Assembly: GCA_024696615.1 (NCBI GenBank)
Contig: JAILGS010000020.1
Span: 1-64,000 of the forward strand
Direction of reading: 5' to 3'
Origin: Lachnospiraceae bacterium
Lineage (GTDB): Bacteria > Bacillota > Clostridia > Lachnospirales > Lachnospiraceae
Length of the DNA stretch: 64,000 nucleotides
Within the stretch, counting starts at the first letter, position 1. Every line of letters starts with the position of its first letter. Positions 1-8,321 of the stretch are shown here, in pieces. Position numbers and translations under genes: made by a program. The notes under the pieces are model-generated. The model was not told the DNA's origin, did not search any database, and saw nothing but the letters and a program-made list of their open reading frames with translations.

Positions 1-395
<395 letters not shown>

Positions 396-640
396 AGTTT
401 AATTCCAACCAGAATATTCTGGCTAATTTCTGTTGCTTGTTTTATAACAAACGTACAGATTTACTGTCATGGTTTATAACCATTCGCGCTTACTTATTTC
501 TAAGTAAGTTGTGTAAAGATCTTTGAAGATCTCTACTGAAAATTTAAAGAAATTTTCAGGGTTGTTTCACTGTTCAGTTATCAATGTTCAGTCACCGTTT
601 TTTGAGCAATTTAAAACCGCTTCCAAACGGCGACTTGGTT
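396..640 (-). other. rRNA operon leader region
   Basis: This is the transcribed leader between the rrn promoter and the 16S 5' end. It holds several short palindromes that could form processing stems: CCAGAATATTCTGG near 410-423, AGATCTTCAAAGATCT near 516-531 and GGTTATAAACC near 471-481. A GATCTTTACACAAC stretch resembles a boxA antitermination element only loosely. No protein gene is credible here. Confidence 0.6.
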
Positions 641-669
641 ATAATATCATCTTGGTACTTTAATGTCAA
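641..669 (-). promoter_or_regulatory. sigma-A promoter of the rRNA operon
   Basis: On the minus strand a perfect -35 box TTGACA (669-664) is followed after 17 nt by TATTAT (646-641), one mismatch from TATAAT. It lies about 245 bp upstream of the 16S 5' end and directly after the cysK terminator, so it is the likely start of the rRNA operon. Only one strong promoter is obvious. Confidence 0.85.
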
Positions 670-700
670 CAAGTTTTTTCAAAATTTTTACACTTTTTTA

Positions 701-723
701 AAAGGGGGAGAAACTCCCCCTTT
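701..723 (-). terminator. intrinsic terminator after cysK
   Basis: AAAGGGGGAG-AAA-CTCCCCCTTT forms a 10-bp stem with a 3-nt loop, 15 bp past the cysK stop codon. On the minus strand it is followed by a short T-rich tract. The stem separates cysK from the rRNA promoter. Confidence 0.8.
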
Positions 724-737
724 GCCACTCCTATCTA

Positions 738-1670
738 TTACTGAAAAAGCTTGGTGGATAGATACCGATCCCCGGAATCCGGAAGAAGCACCACGATGTT
801 CTTTCCCTGGAATTCTTTTCGCGAAGCCACTTCACATGCGGCCTTTAAAGCAGCACCGGAAGAAATACCCACTAAAATTCCTTCCGTTTTACCGAAGGCC
901 TTTCCTTCCGTATAGCAGTCCACATTATTGATCCGAATCACTTCATCATAGATGGAGGTATTAAGAATTTCAGGAACAAATCCGGCACCGATTCCCTGTA
1001 GGTCATGTGCACCCGCTTTGCCTCCACTAAGTACTGCAGAAGTTTCCGGCTCCACCGCAAAGATCTTCACCTCAGGATTCTTTTCCTTTAAATACTCTCC
1101 GATACCGGTAATGGTCCCCCCCGTTCCCACACCTGCAATAAAGGCATCCACCTTTCCTTCTAACTGCTCCCAGATTTCAGGACCAGTGGTTTGTCTATGA
1201 GCTGCAGGATTAGCAGGATTCACAAACTGTCCAAGAACTACTGCCCCCGGAATACTTTTCTCTAATTCATTCGCCTTCTCAATGGCACCAGTCATTTCCT
1301 TAGCGCCATCCGTTAAGACAATTTCCGCACCATATGCTGCCAGAAGATTTCTACGCTCCACCGACATGGTATCTGGAAGGGTAAGAATTGCATGATACCC
1401 CTTGGCTGCTGCCACTGCTGCAATACCAATTCCGGTATTACCGCTGGTAGGCTCAATAATGGTAGCTCCCGGCTTTAATCGTCCGCTTCGCTCTGCATCC
1501 TCAATCATGTAAAGCGCCACCCGGTCCTTGGTTGAGCCTGCTGGATTTAGATATTCCAACTTAGCAAAAACATTGACACCGGAAATCTTAGCATACTTCA
1601 TATAATTATTTAATTTCAACATTGGTGTGCCACCGATTAATTCTGCAGCACTTTCTACATACTTTGCCAC
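738..1670 (-). CDS. cysK: Cysteine synthase (O-acetylserine sulfhydrylase)
   Basis: This is a PLP enzyme that makes L-cysteine from O-acetylserine and sulfide in the cytoplasm. The 310-residue protein has the expected length and shows family motifs in order: NPAGSTKDR with the PLP lysine at residue 48, the phosphate and substrate loop TSGNTG near 75-80, and the glycine-rich GVGTGGT loop near 180. The start codon is GTG with an AGAGG ribosome site about 8 nt upstream. It appears monocistronic: a hairpin separates it from radA upstream and a terminator follows. Cystathionine beta-synthase-like paralogues share the fold, but the length and the lack of extra domains favour CysK. Confidence 0.93.
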   Translation of the reverse strand: MAKYVESAAELIGGTPMLKLNNYMKYAKISGVNVFAKLEYLNPAGSTKDRVALYMIEDAERSGRLKPGATIIEPTSGNTGIGIAAVAAAKGYHAILTLPDTMSVERRNLLAAYGAEIVLTDGAKEMTGAIEKANELEKSIPGAVVLGQFVNPANPAAHRQTTGPEIWEQLEGKVDAFIAGVGTGGTITGIGEYLKEKNPEVKIFAVEPETSAVLSGGKAGAHDLQGIGAGFVPEILNTSIYDEVIRINNVDCYTEGKAFGKTEGILVGISSGAALKAACEVASRKEFQGKNIVVLLPDSGDRYLSTKLFQ

Positions 1671-1712
1671 TCTGACAACCTCTTTTCTTTATCTATGATT
1701 GTAATCCTACGA

Positions 1713-1743
1713 CTCCCCCATCCAAGACATATGTATGGGGGAG
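1713..1743 (-). terminator. hairpin between radA and cysK, possible terminator
   Basis: CTCCCCCAT and ATGGGGGAG form a 9-bp stem with a 13-nt loop, 15 bp past the radA stop. There is no clear T-run on the minus strand, so it may be a weak terminator or a leader stem for cysK. Confidence 0.45.
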
Positions 1744-1758
1744 GGGATTCTTAACTCA

Positions 1759-3126
1759 CTACAGGATATTAAGTAACTGGGATACATTCTCCACTGGTGT
1801 TAATTCGATTTTTCCTCGGAAGCGCTTGGTCTGTTCTAGACATACTTTCGGAAGGATGACGCGCTCAAAGCCCAGCTTTACTGCCTCACTGATGCGGTTT
1901 TCCACCTGGGATACCGCACGAATTTCCCCGGAAAGTCCCACTTCTCCAAAGACGATGGTCTTTCCGGATATTTCCACATTCTTATAATTGGAAAGTACCG
2001 CAAGGACAAGACCAAGATCTAAAGCCGGCTCCGTAATACGGATACCACCGGCAATATTAATATAGGCATCGCACTCGGAAAGGCGAAGTCCCAACCGCTT
2101 TTCCAATACTGCCATCAGAAGGGTTACACGATTCGGGTCCGTTCCCACCGCCGTTCGTCTTGGAAGACTAAAGTTGGTGCGACATACCAATGCCTGAATT
2201 TCAATTAAGATGGGTCTGGTTCCTTCGATCAGACAAGCCACCACGGAACCGGAAGCATTCTCCGGTCTTCCCTGAAGCATGTATTCGGAGGCATTTAATA
2301 CCTCATTTAGACCATTTTCACGCATCTCGAACACGCCGATTTCATTGGTGGAGCCAAAACGATTCTTCACCGAACGAAGTATTCGATAGGATGCCTGGCG
2401 GTCTCCTTCAAAGTAAAGCACAGTATCCACCATATGTTCAAGCATTCTTGGACCTGCTACCACGCCTTCCTTGGTTACATGTCCCACCACAAAGATGGAA
2501 ATTCCAAGGGTCTTTGCTAACTGCATTAACAAAGCGGTGGACTCTCGCACCTGTCCCACACTGCCCGGAGCAGAATCCAATTCCGTCCGATACATGGTCT
2601 GGATGGAATCGATGATAACCACCTGTGGCATATATTTGCGCAGAGCATTCTCCACATGTTCTAAACTGGTCTCACATAGGATGGTGAGATCCTCTGTAAA
2701 TGTGCCGATGCGTTCCGCACGCATCTTAATCTGCTTGGCTGACTCCTCGCCGGAAATATATAGGACCTTCATATGCTGCATCGAAAGATTTCGACACATT
2801 TGTAATAATAAAGTGGACTTACCAATACCTGGATCGCCACCCACAAGTACTAAGGAACCACGAACGATTCCGCCACCCAAAACCCGGTCTAACTCCTCCA
2901 TCTGGGTGGAAGTTCGATCTTCCTGTTCTAAGGACACATCGGCTAAAGTCACGGGCTCTACCACTTCTATAGCGGATGCTGGCTTCTTCTTTCCCGAGGA
3001 ATCCTTTACCACCAATTCTTCTACTGCGCTATTCCACGCCTTGCATGCGGGGCATTGTCCGAACCATTTGGCCGACTCATATCCACATTCGTTACAAAAA
3101 AACGCACTTGCTTTCGCTTTTGCCAT
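1759..3126 (-). CDS. radA: DNA repair protein RadA
   Basis: This RecA-like branch-migration ATPase acts in recombinational repair. The 455 residues show the full RadA layout. An N-terminal C4 zinc finger has Cys 11, 14, 25 and 28. A Walker A (GDPGIGKST) lies near 95-103. The RadA-specific KNRFGS motif follows in mid-protein, and a Lon-protease-like C-terminal domain ends the chain. A strong GGAGGAGG ribosome site precedes the ATG. In many Firmicutes radA lies next to clpC, and here only one small gene separates them. A probable promoter overlaps the upstream terminator. Confidence 0.96.
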   Translation of the reverse strand: MAKAKASAFFCNECGYESAKWFGQCPACKAWNSAVEELVVKDSSGKKKPASAIEVVEPVTLADVSLEQEDRTSTQMEELDRVLGGGIVRGSLVLVGGDPGIGKSTLLLQMCRNLSMQHMKVLYISGEESAKQIKMRAERIGTFTEDLTILCETSLEHVENALRKYMPQVVIIDSIQTMYRTELDSAPGSVGQVRESTALLMQLAKTLGISIFVVGHVTKEGVVAGPRMLEHMVDTVLYFEGDRQASYRILRSVKNRFGSTNEIGVFEMRENGLNEVLNASEYMLQGRPENASGSVVACLIEGTRPILIEIQALVCRTNFSLPRRTAVGTDPNRVTLLMAVLEKRLGLRLSECDAYINIAGGIRITEPALDLGLVLAVLSNYKNVEISGKTIVFGEVGLSGEIRAVSQVENRISEAVKLGFERVILPKVCLEQTKRFRGKIELTPVENVSQLLNIL

Positions 3127-3191
3127 GCCGCCTCCTCCCTCGATGACACTCCCTCTCTGTGTATCATAACATTCCTCACAACATACCTCGT

Positions 3192-3221
3192 ATTATAGAC
3201 CTAAAAAAAGGGCATATGCAA
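3192..3221 (-). promoter_or_regulatory. probable radA promoter
   Basis: The minus strand has TTGCAT, 18 nt, then TATAAT, about 65 bp upstream of the radA start. The -35 lies inside the preceding terminator stem. It is the only good -10 in the gap, but the -35 is imperfect. Confidence 0.45.
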
Positions 3222-3233
3222 CTGCATATGCCC
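3203..3233 (-). terminator. intrinsic terminator after the small conserved gene
   Basis: A perfect stem GGGCATATGCA / TGCATATGCCC is followed on the minus strand by seven T residues. It sits 28 bp after the stop of the gene at 3261-3674. Confidence 0.9.
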
Positions 3234-3260
3234 AATTCTCAATTCCTTATTCGATTATAA

Positions 3261-3674
3261 TTATTTCTTGGTTACCTGAACATCTACTGCCTTGCCACCA
3301 TCGAATTCCACGCTCATTACTAACTTACCACCAAGATTGGTCTTCACGGTTTCGACTGCAGCGCCATTGATTGTCACATTGTATTCAGTTTCTGGTTCTA
3401 GTTCCAAGGTGATCTGCGCATTCTCACTACCCTCAACAGAGAATGATACGCCGGAATTGTCCAGTTTCAAATGACCAACAGTTGTACCTGGTACAGATTC
3501 ATAAACAAAAAGTTCATTACGCTCTAGTTTCGTAATTTCCTTAAATGTCTTTACCTTATATACATCTCCGCTGTGCTCAAATCCAGACTTCTTGGACTTC
3601 TCAGCTAATGTATAATCGCCAAAGCTAACTGTGCCATCCGCTTCTGAACGGATCAATTCATTCACCACTGCCAT
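3261..3674 (-). CDS. Small conserved Lachnospiraceae protein, often named 'endosialidase' without proof
   Basis: I place the start at 3674, giving 137 aa, because a GGAGG ribosome site lies 10 nt upstream of that ATG; the frame is open for 25 more codons but without a site. The protein starts AVVNELIRSEADGT and has a conserved core, VYKVKTFKEITKLERN, then a beta-rich C-terminal half. I remember close relatives of about this size in Lachnospiraceae carrying the automatic name 'endosialidase'. It has no signal peptide, no membrane segment and no glycosidase catalytic motif, so the enzyme name is doubtful. It lies 92 bp after clpC and ends at a strong terminator. Function unknown. Confidence 0.8.
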   Translation of the reverse strand: MAVVNELIRSEADGTVSFGDYTLAEKSKKSGFEHSGDVYKVKTFKEITKLERNELFVYESVPGTTVGHLKLDNSGVSFSVEGSENAQITLELEPETEYNVTINGAAVETVKTNLGGKLVMSVEFDGGKAVDVQVTKK

Positions 3675-3766
3675 GATACTGGCCCTCCTATATGATATTG
3701 TCAATGAGATCTCATGTGGACATATTTCAATGTTCCTACATAGGTACATTATACAATAAATTCATC

Positions 3767-6250
3767 TTATTTTCTAGTTTTTCTTACATTCTTCTTTCCA
3801 TTGGAGAATTGTAATTTTTGGTCCACCACTTCCACGCAAATGTTATCGTTCTTGCTCACTTTTCCCTCAAGAATATGTTCCGCAAGAGCGTCTTCCACCT
3901 TGGACTGCAATGCACGACGAAGTGGTCTTGCACCATACTTTACGTCATAGGAAGAATTGATGAGGAAATCCTTCGCTTCCTTCGATAAGGTTACGGTAAT
4001 TCCTGCCTGTGTCTGAAGGCGCTCATTCATCTGATTCATCAAAATATCGATAATCTGTGACATATGCTCCTTAGAAAGCATGTGGAATACCACAATCTCA
4101 TCAATACGATTTAAAAATTCCGGACGGAAGATTCGCTTTACTTCCTCCATCACCTTGTTCTTCATGTCCTCATGCTCGGAAGCTGCATCCTGTCTTGGAG
4201 CAAATCCAAAACTCTTTGGTTCCACAATGGAAGAAGCTCCCGCATTGGAAGTCATGATAATGATGGTATTCTTAAAGTCCACCACACGACCGGTGGAGTC
4301 CGTAATACGGCCATCCTCTAATACCTGTAAAAGAATATTGAACACATCCGCATGAGCCTTCTCCACCTCATCAAAGAGGATGACAGAATATGGATTACGA
4401 CGAACTTTCTCCGTCATATTGTTGCCATCATCGAATCCCACATAACCTGGAGGGGATCCAATAATCTTGGACACACTGTGCTTTTCCATATATTCACTCA
4501 TATCCACACGGATCAGAGCATTTTCAGAACCAAACATCGCTTCTGCCAAGGCTTTGGCAAGTTCCGTCTTACCCACACCCGTAGGACCAAGGAACATTAA
4601 AGAGCCAATTGGACGCTTAGGATCCTTTAAGCCCACACGACCACGGCGCATGGCCTTCGCAATGGCAGTTACTGCTGCTTCCTGTCCGATGATTCTCTTA
4701 TGTAAGGTCTCTTCTAACTGTAAGAGACGCTTGGATTCTTCCACAGCAAGCTTATTTACCGGGATCTTGGTAAGCATGGATACCACTTCCGCAATATCAT
4801 CCTCCGTTACCACCGTATCCTCATTGGTACGCAGGGTCTCCCACTCTGCGGTAAGCTTGGTCAGGCGATTTTCCTTGCGGTGCATCGTCTTTTTCAATTC
4901 CTTAATGCCTTCCACATCCTGGTGTTTCATAAGTTCTTCCACCTGAATAGAAAGATTGGAAAGCTCCTCTTCTAATTTCTTAATTTTTTCCGGCTTTACA
5001 TGCACGGAAAGCTTGGCCTTAGAAGCCGCCTCATCCATTAAGTCAATCGCCTTATCCGGAAGATAACGCTCATTTAAATAACGGGTGGACATGGAGATAC
5101 AAGCTTTTAGCGCTTCATCGGAAATCTTCACATGATGATGTTTCTCAAATCTTGGACGAATTCCCTGTAAGATTGCCAAGGTTACCCCATCATCCGGTTC
5201 TTCCACCTTCACTGGCTGGAACCTGCGCTCAAGTGCCGGATCTTTTTCAATATGTTTCCGGTACTCTTCCGTAGTGGTTGCACCAATCATCTGGATTTCT
5301 CCACGGGAAAGTGCCGGCTTTAAGATATTGGCAGCATCCATGGTTCCTTCCGCATTCCCGGCACCCATTAAGGTATGGATTTCATCGGCAAAAAGGATCA
5401 CATTATCCGCAAGGGTTGCCTCTTCGATCAGATTATGAATACGCTCTTCAAAATCACCACGATATCTGGTTCCTGCAACCATCCCGGCAAGATTTAATGC
5501 TAAAATACGCTTTCCACGAAGGATTTCCGGTACACTACCATCCACAATCCTGGCAGCAATGCCTTCTACAATGGCAGTCTTACCAACTCCCGGAAGACCG
5601 ATTAAACATGGATTATTCTTATTACGACGGCTCAATACCTGAAGTACACGCCAAATCTCTTCATCCCTGCCAATCACAGGCTCTAATTTTCCATCCCGAA
5701 AAAGGGCCGTTAAATCCCTGGTATATTCATCCAGGGTAGGAGTGGCGGATTCCTTTCGGTCATCCTGAGCTGCCCGATTCTTTAGTTCTAATAAGTCTTT
5801 CACCACAGAATTATTTAATCCCATGGCAACCACCGTATCTAAACATAAGCGGCGCACATCTAAGCTGTATACCTTGGTAAGTACCCGATGGGCCATGCAT
5901 TCTTCGTTAAATAAGATGGCAAGAAAAAGATGCTCCGTTCCAATCACGGAATCGGACAAACGTCCTGCTATCATATCCGCTTCCTGCATCATAGCTTCCG
6001 CTCTTGGACTAAAATCCGTAGAAAAAGAACGTTCCGTTCCTTCCGTTGGACTTAATAACTGGGAAACATAGGTTTCTAATGGCTCTGCTTCTACATGATA
6101 TTTCTCAAGAATTGTAGCGGCAATATTATCGCCCATAGAAGTCATGGCTAAAAGGATATGTTCCGTTCCCACATAGCGATGCTTCATACGGCCAGCGATG
6201 ACATGCGCCAAATCTAGAATTTCTTTGGCTCTAGGAGTATACTGTCTCAT
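3767..6250 (-). CDS. clpC: ATP-dependent Clp protease ATP-binding subunit ClpC
   Basis: This AAA+ unfoldase feeds proteins to ClpP. The 827 residues contain an N-terminal Clp_N double repeat (about 1-145), a first ATPase with GLPGVGKT near 217, a coiled linker with a UVR-like segment near 420-455, a second ATPase with GPTGVGKT near 550, and a C-terminal ClpB-small domain. The linker is short, as in ClpC and unlike ClpB. The usual partners ctsR, mcsA and mcsB are not beside it. A sigma-A-like promoter (6313-6340) lies upstream and no CtsR tandem repeat is visible there, so heat control, if any, must work differently. Confidence 0.95.
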   Translation of the reverse strand: MRQYTPRAKEILDLAHVIAGRMKHRYVGTEHILLAMTSMGDNIAATILEKYHVEAEPLETYVSQLLSPTEGTERSFSTDFSPRAEAMMQEADMIAGRLSDSVIGTEHLFLAILFNEECMAHRVLTKVYSLDVRRLCLDTVVAMGLNNSVVKDLLELKNRAAQDDRKESATPTLDEYTRDLTALFRDGKLEPVIGRDEEIWRVLQVLSRRNKNNPCLIGLPGVGKTAIVEGIAARIVDGSVPEILRGKRILALNLAGMVAGTRYRGDFEERIHNLIEEATLADNVILFADEIHTLMGAGNAEGTMDAANILKPALSRGEIQMIGATTTEEYRKHIEKDPALERRFQPVKVEEPDDGVTLAILQGIRPRFEKHHHVKISDEALKACISMSTRYLNERYLPDKAIDLMDEAASKAKLSVHVKPEKIKKLEEELSNLSIQVEELMKHQDVEGIKELKKTMHRKENRLTKLTAEWETLRTNEDTVVTEDDIAEVVSMLTKIPVNKLAVEESKRLLQLEETLHKRIIGQEAAVTAIAKAMRRGRVGLKDPKRPIGSLMFLGPTGVGKTELAKALAEAMFGSENALIRVDMSEYMEKHSVSKIIGSPPGYVGFDDGNNMTEKVRRNPYSVILFDEVEKAHADVFNILLQVLEDGRITDSTGRVVDFKNTIIIMTSNAGASSIVEPKSFGFAPRQDAASEHEDMKNKVMEEVKRIFRPEFLNRIDEIVVFHMLSKEHMSQIIDILMNQMNERLQTQAGITVTLSKEAKDFLINSSYDVKYGARPLRRALQSKVEDALAEHILEGKVSKNDNICVEVVDQKLQFSNGKKNVRKTRK

Positions 6251-6312
6251 TCTCAGTCCCTGCCTCCTGGTTCTAATGATTTTCAGGGAAAAACTTCCCC
6301 GAAGTATTCTAT

Positions 6313-6340
6313 ATTATAACATGACTTTTTATTCTGTAAA
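6313..6340 (-). promoter_or_regulatory. clpC promoter
   Basis: The minus strand has TTTACA, a 16-nt spacer and TATAAT, about 60 bp upstream of the clpC start. It lies immediately after the terminator of the preceding unit. AGGAGG precedes the ATG. Confidence 0.65.
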
Positions 6341-6342
6341 TA

Positions 6343-6394
6343 AAAACCCCAGAGGATCCTTGGAAGGTTGCTTCCTATCGTCCCCTGGGGTTTT
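6343..6394 (-). terminator. terminator of the cohesin-dockerin operon
   Basis: AAAACCCCAGGGGA and TCCTCTGGGGTTTTT pair around a shorter inner stem, 50 bp past the stop of the gene at 6444. A T-tract follows on the minus strand. Confidence 0.85.
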
Positions 6395-6443
6395 ATATGA
6401 AAAATAAAATGCTTACAAGATTTTAATACATTTGCCAAAAAGC

Positions 6444-8306
6444 TTATTCCGGAAGATCGTCATCCTCGTCGTCCTCATCGTCTTCTTCGCCGATGTATGG
6501 GCGTTCTAAGAAGTTATTGAGCCAACCCTTCTTTTCTTTCTTCTCGCTCTTGGCTTCTTTCTGTTCGGCAGCTTCTCTCTTACGAGCTCTTGCATCCCGC
6601 TTAGCCTTCTTCTTGGCCTCTTCGATGATGTCATCCAGATCCTCGGTATCCATGGAAATATATTCTTCCAACTCCTTGGACTTTTTATAGTCCGGATCCT
6701 CCTCGTCGTCCACTGGTACGAAGGAAATCGTTTCCGTCACATTTAACTTAGGGAAATCCTCCACCATGGTATCCTTGGCTTTGCCAGGCTTATCAAAACG
6801 ACTAGAAAGCTCTGCCTCGTCCTCATCCACCTCTTCATAATCCTCCGTATCATGGTAGGACTTGATGAAGTACACAATGATGATGACCACAATAATGGCA
6901 ATTAAAAGAATTAATGCTGCCATGGAAACACGGGATTTTCTTACGTAATTGGCATAATCCGCTTCCATGGTGCTGTATCGTTGATAGTCCTCATTGGAAA
7001 CCACAACTCCGTCAATGGTTGGCTCCGTTACAGGCTCCGTTACTGCTTCTTCTGCAGTAAAGCCATTTAAGAAGGCCTTCTGCATGGTCTTTTCATTCAC
7101 ATCATACTGATACCAGGTCCTATTTCCATCCTTCTGTGCTACTAATAAAAGAACATATGCGGATGCACCTGATTCCCCGTCAATATATACGGGATAACTA
7201 TTATGATCAATGGTATATTCGCTGGCCATGAATCCTTCTGGAAGAAGGGCGATATCACTTTCTTCCGGCTCTGCGATTTCATAGCTGGCACCCTTTACAG
7301 CCACCTTATTCATATAGGAGAAGGAACCGTTCTGTGGATTGTAGCATATGAAGATTTTCTCAGGATTTTCTGAGGTATCCACGCCATTTACCACACAGAA
7401 AAGTACATCGTCATCCGTTGCACCCTGTCCTACGTGAATTTTCTTCTTGTTATACTTATATTCATCATAGGTATAACCATCCGGAAGCAGCTTTTCATCG
7501 AATTCAGAAAGAAGAACATAGATTTCTCCGCCCACTTCAATGGCTTCTTCTGTCTTTTCTTCCTTGGCTGCCGCTGTGGTTGCTAAGGAAGCATCATTAA
7601 TCTGGGTATAGATGGTATACACCTTGGTGTCACCATTTTCTGCGGTTACTGTTACCTTCGTGGTATTGGCACCCGGATCCATCTTGGTTCCGGAAAGCTT
7701 AATGGTTGCCTTACTATCCGCAGCAGTTGCACTTACAGTAAGTGCCTCTACGAACTTATCCAAAGTAATGTTATACGTTGTAGTATCCTTGTTAAATGCA
7801 GGGGTTAATGTTCCCGGAGAAACACTCAGAGCAGAAAGATCTGCGTTCTTGGACTGGTTTGCACCGCCAGAAATCTTCCATTCCCCTGCTCCTGCATAGA
7901 TGGTTGCATAACTAATGGTTCCGGAAAGTGCCCCCGTAGCCACCTGGGACTGGCTTGCACTTGGAACAATCTGTGTGGTTCCTGCCTTTAATACGGTAAA
8001 GGTTAGGGTGAAATTACTACTGCCATCGTAGGATACGATCTGCGCCTTACCACCGCCGCCTCCATCCGCACCGGACTTAAGCTGTAATACTTCTGGATCA
8101 TACGTAAGATAAAGATTCACACCGGAGACAGTCACGTTATTACCAGAAATAGTAACCGTTACGGTAATCTCCTGTCCCACAGCTGCGGTACCATCCGATA
8201 CCACTACATTCACTTCATCTGCTGCAAGTACATCCATTGGAAACCATGGTAATAGCAACAATGCCATCACCATCGCTAAAACTACTGATACAATTCTCTG
8301 TTTCAT
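6444..8306 (-). CDS. Membrane protein with N-terminal cohesin-like domain and acidic cytoplasmic tail
   Basis: This 620-residue surface protein has modules that can be read in order. A signal peptide ends near residue 29 (VLAA). A cohesin-like domain covers about 31-138, with YDPEVLQ and FTLTFTVLKAGTT strands. A cadherin-like beta-sandwich repeat lies at about 157-233. A further extracytoplasmic region (about 250-455) is unrecognised. One membrane helix spans about 460-482. A tail of about 138 residues is very charged: acidic at both ends, with a Lys/Arg/Ala/Glu-rich stretch in the middle. It starts 15 bp after the dockerin-bearing glucosaminidase, so the two are co-transcribed. I infer that the cohesin-like domain holds that enzyme at the membrane. 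The cohesin call is by eye; another carbohydrate-binding-like fold is possible. Confidence 0.7.
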   Translation of the reverse strand: MKQRIVSVVLAMVMALLLLPWFPMDVLAADEVNVVVSDGTAAVGQEITVTVTISGNNVTVSGVNLYLTYDPEVLQLKSGADGGGGGKAQIVSYDGSSNFTLTFTVLKAGTTQIVPSASQSQVATGALSGTISYATIYAGAGEWKISGGANQSKNADLSALSVSPGTLTPAFNKDTTTYNITLDKFVEALTVSATAADSKATIKLSGTKMDPGANTTKVTVTAENGDTKVYTIYTQINDASLATTAAAKEEKTEEAIEVGGEIYVLLSEFDEKLLPDGYTYDEYKYNKKKIHVGQGATDDDVLFCVVNGVDTSENPEKIFICYNPQNGSFSYMNKVAVKGASYEIAEPEESDIALLPEGFMASEYTIDHNSYPVYIDGESGASAYVLLLVAQKDGNRTWYQYDVNEKTMQKAFLNGFTAEEAVTEPVTEPTIDGVVVSNEDYQRYSTMEADYANYVRKSRVSMAALILLIAIIVVIIIVYFIKSYHDTEDYEEVDEDEAELSSRFDKPGKAKDTMVEDFPKLNVTETISFVPVDDEEDPDYKKSKELEEYISMDTEDLDDIIEEAKKKAKRDARARKREAAEQKEAKSEKKEKKGWLNNFLERPYIGEEDDEDDEDDDLPE

Positions 8307-8321
8307 GTTTTTTCCTCTTTT

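Noticed and set aside
584..931. 115-codon plus-strand frame at the rRNA promoter and cysK end
   Set aside because: It crosses the rRNA promoter, the cysK terminator and cysK itself, and the product matches nothing recognisable.
3675..3749. Longer N-terminus for the small conserved protein
   Set aside because: The 25 extra residues have no ribosome site, while the ATG at 3674 has GGAGG at good distance.
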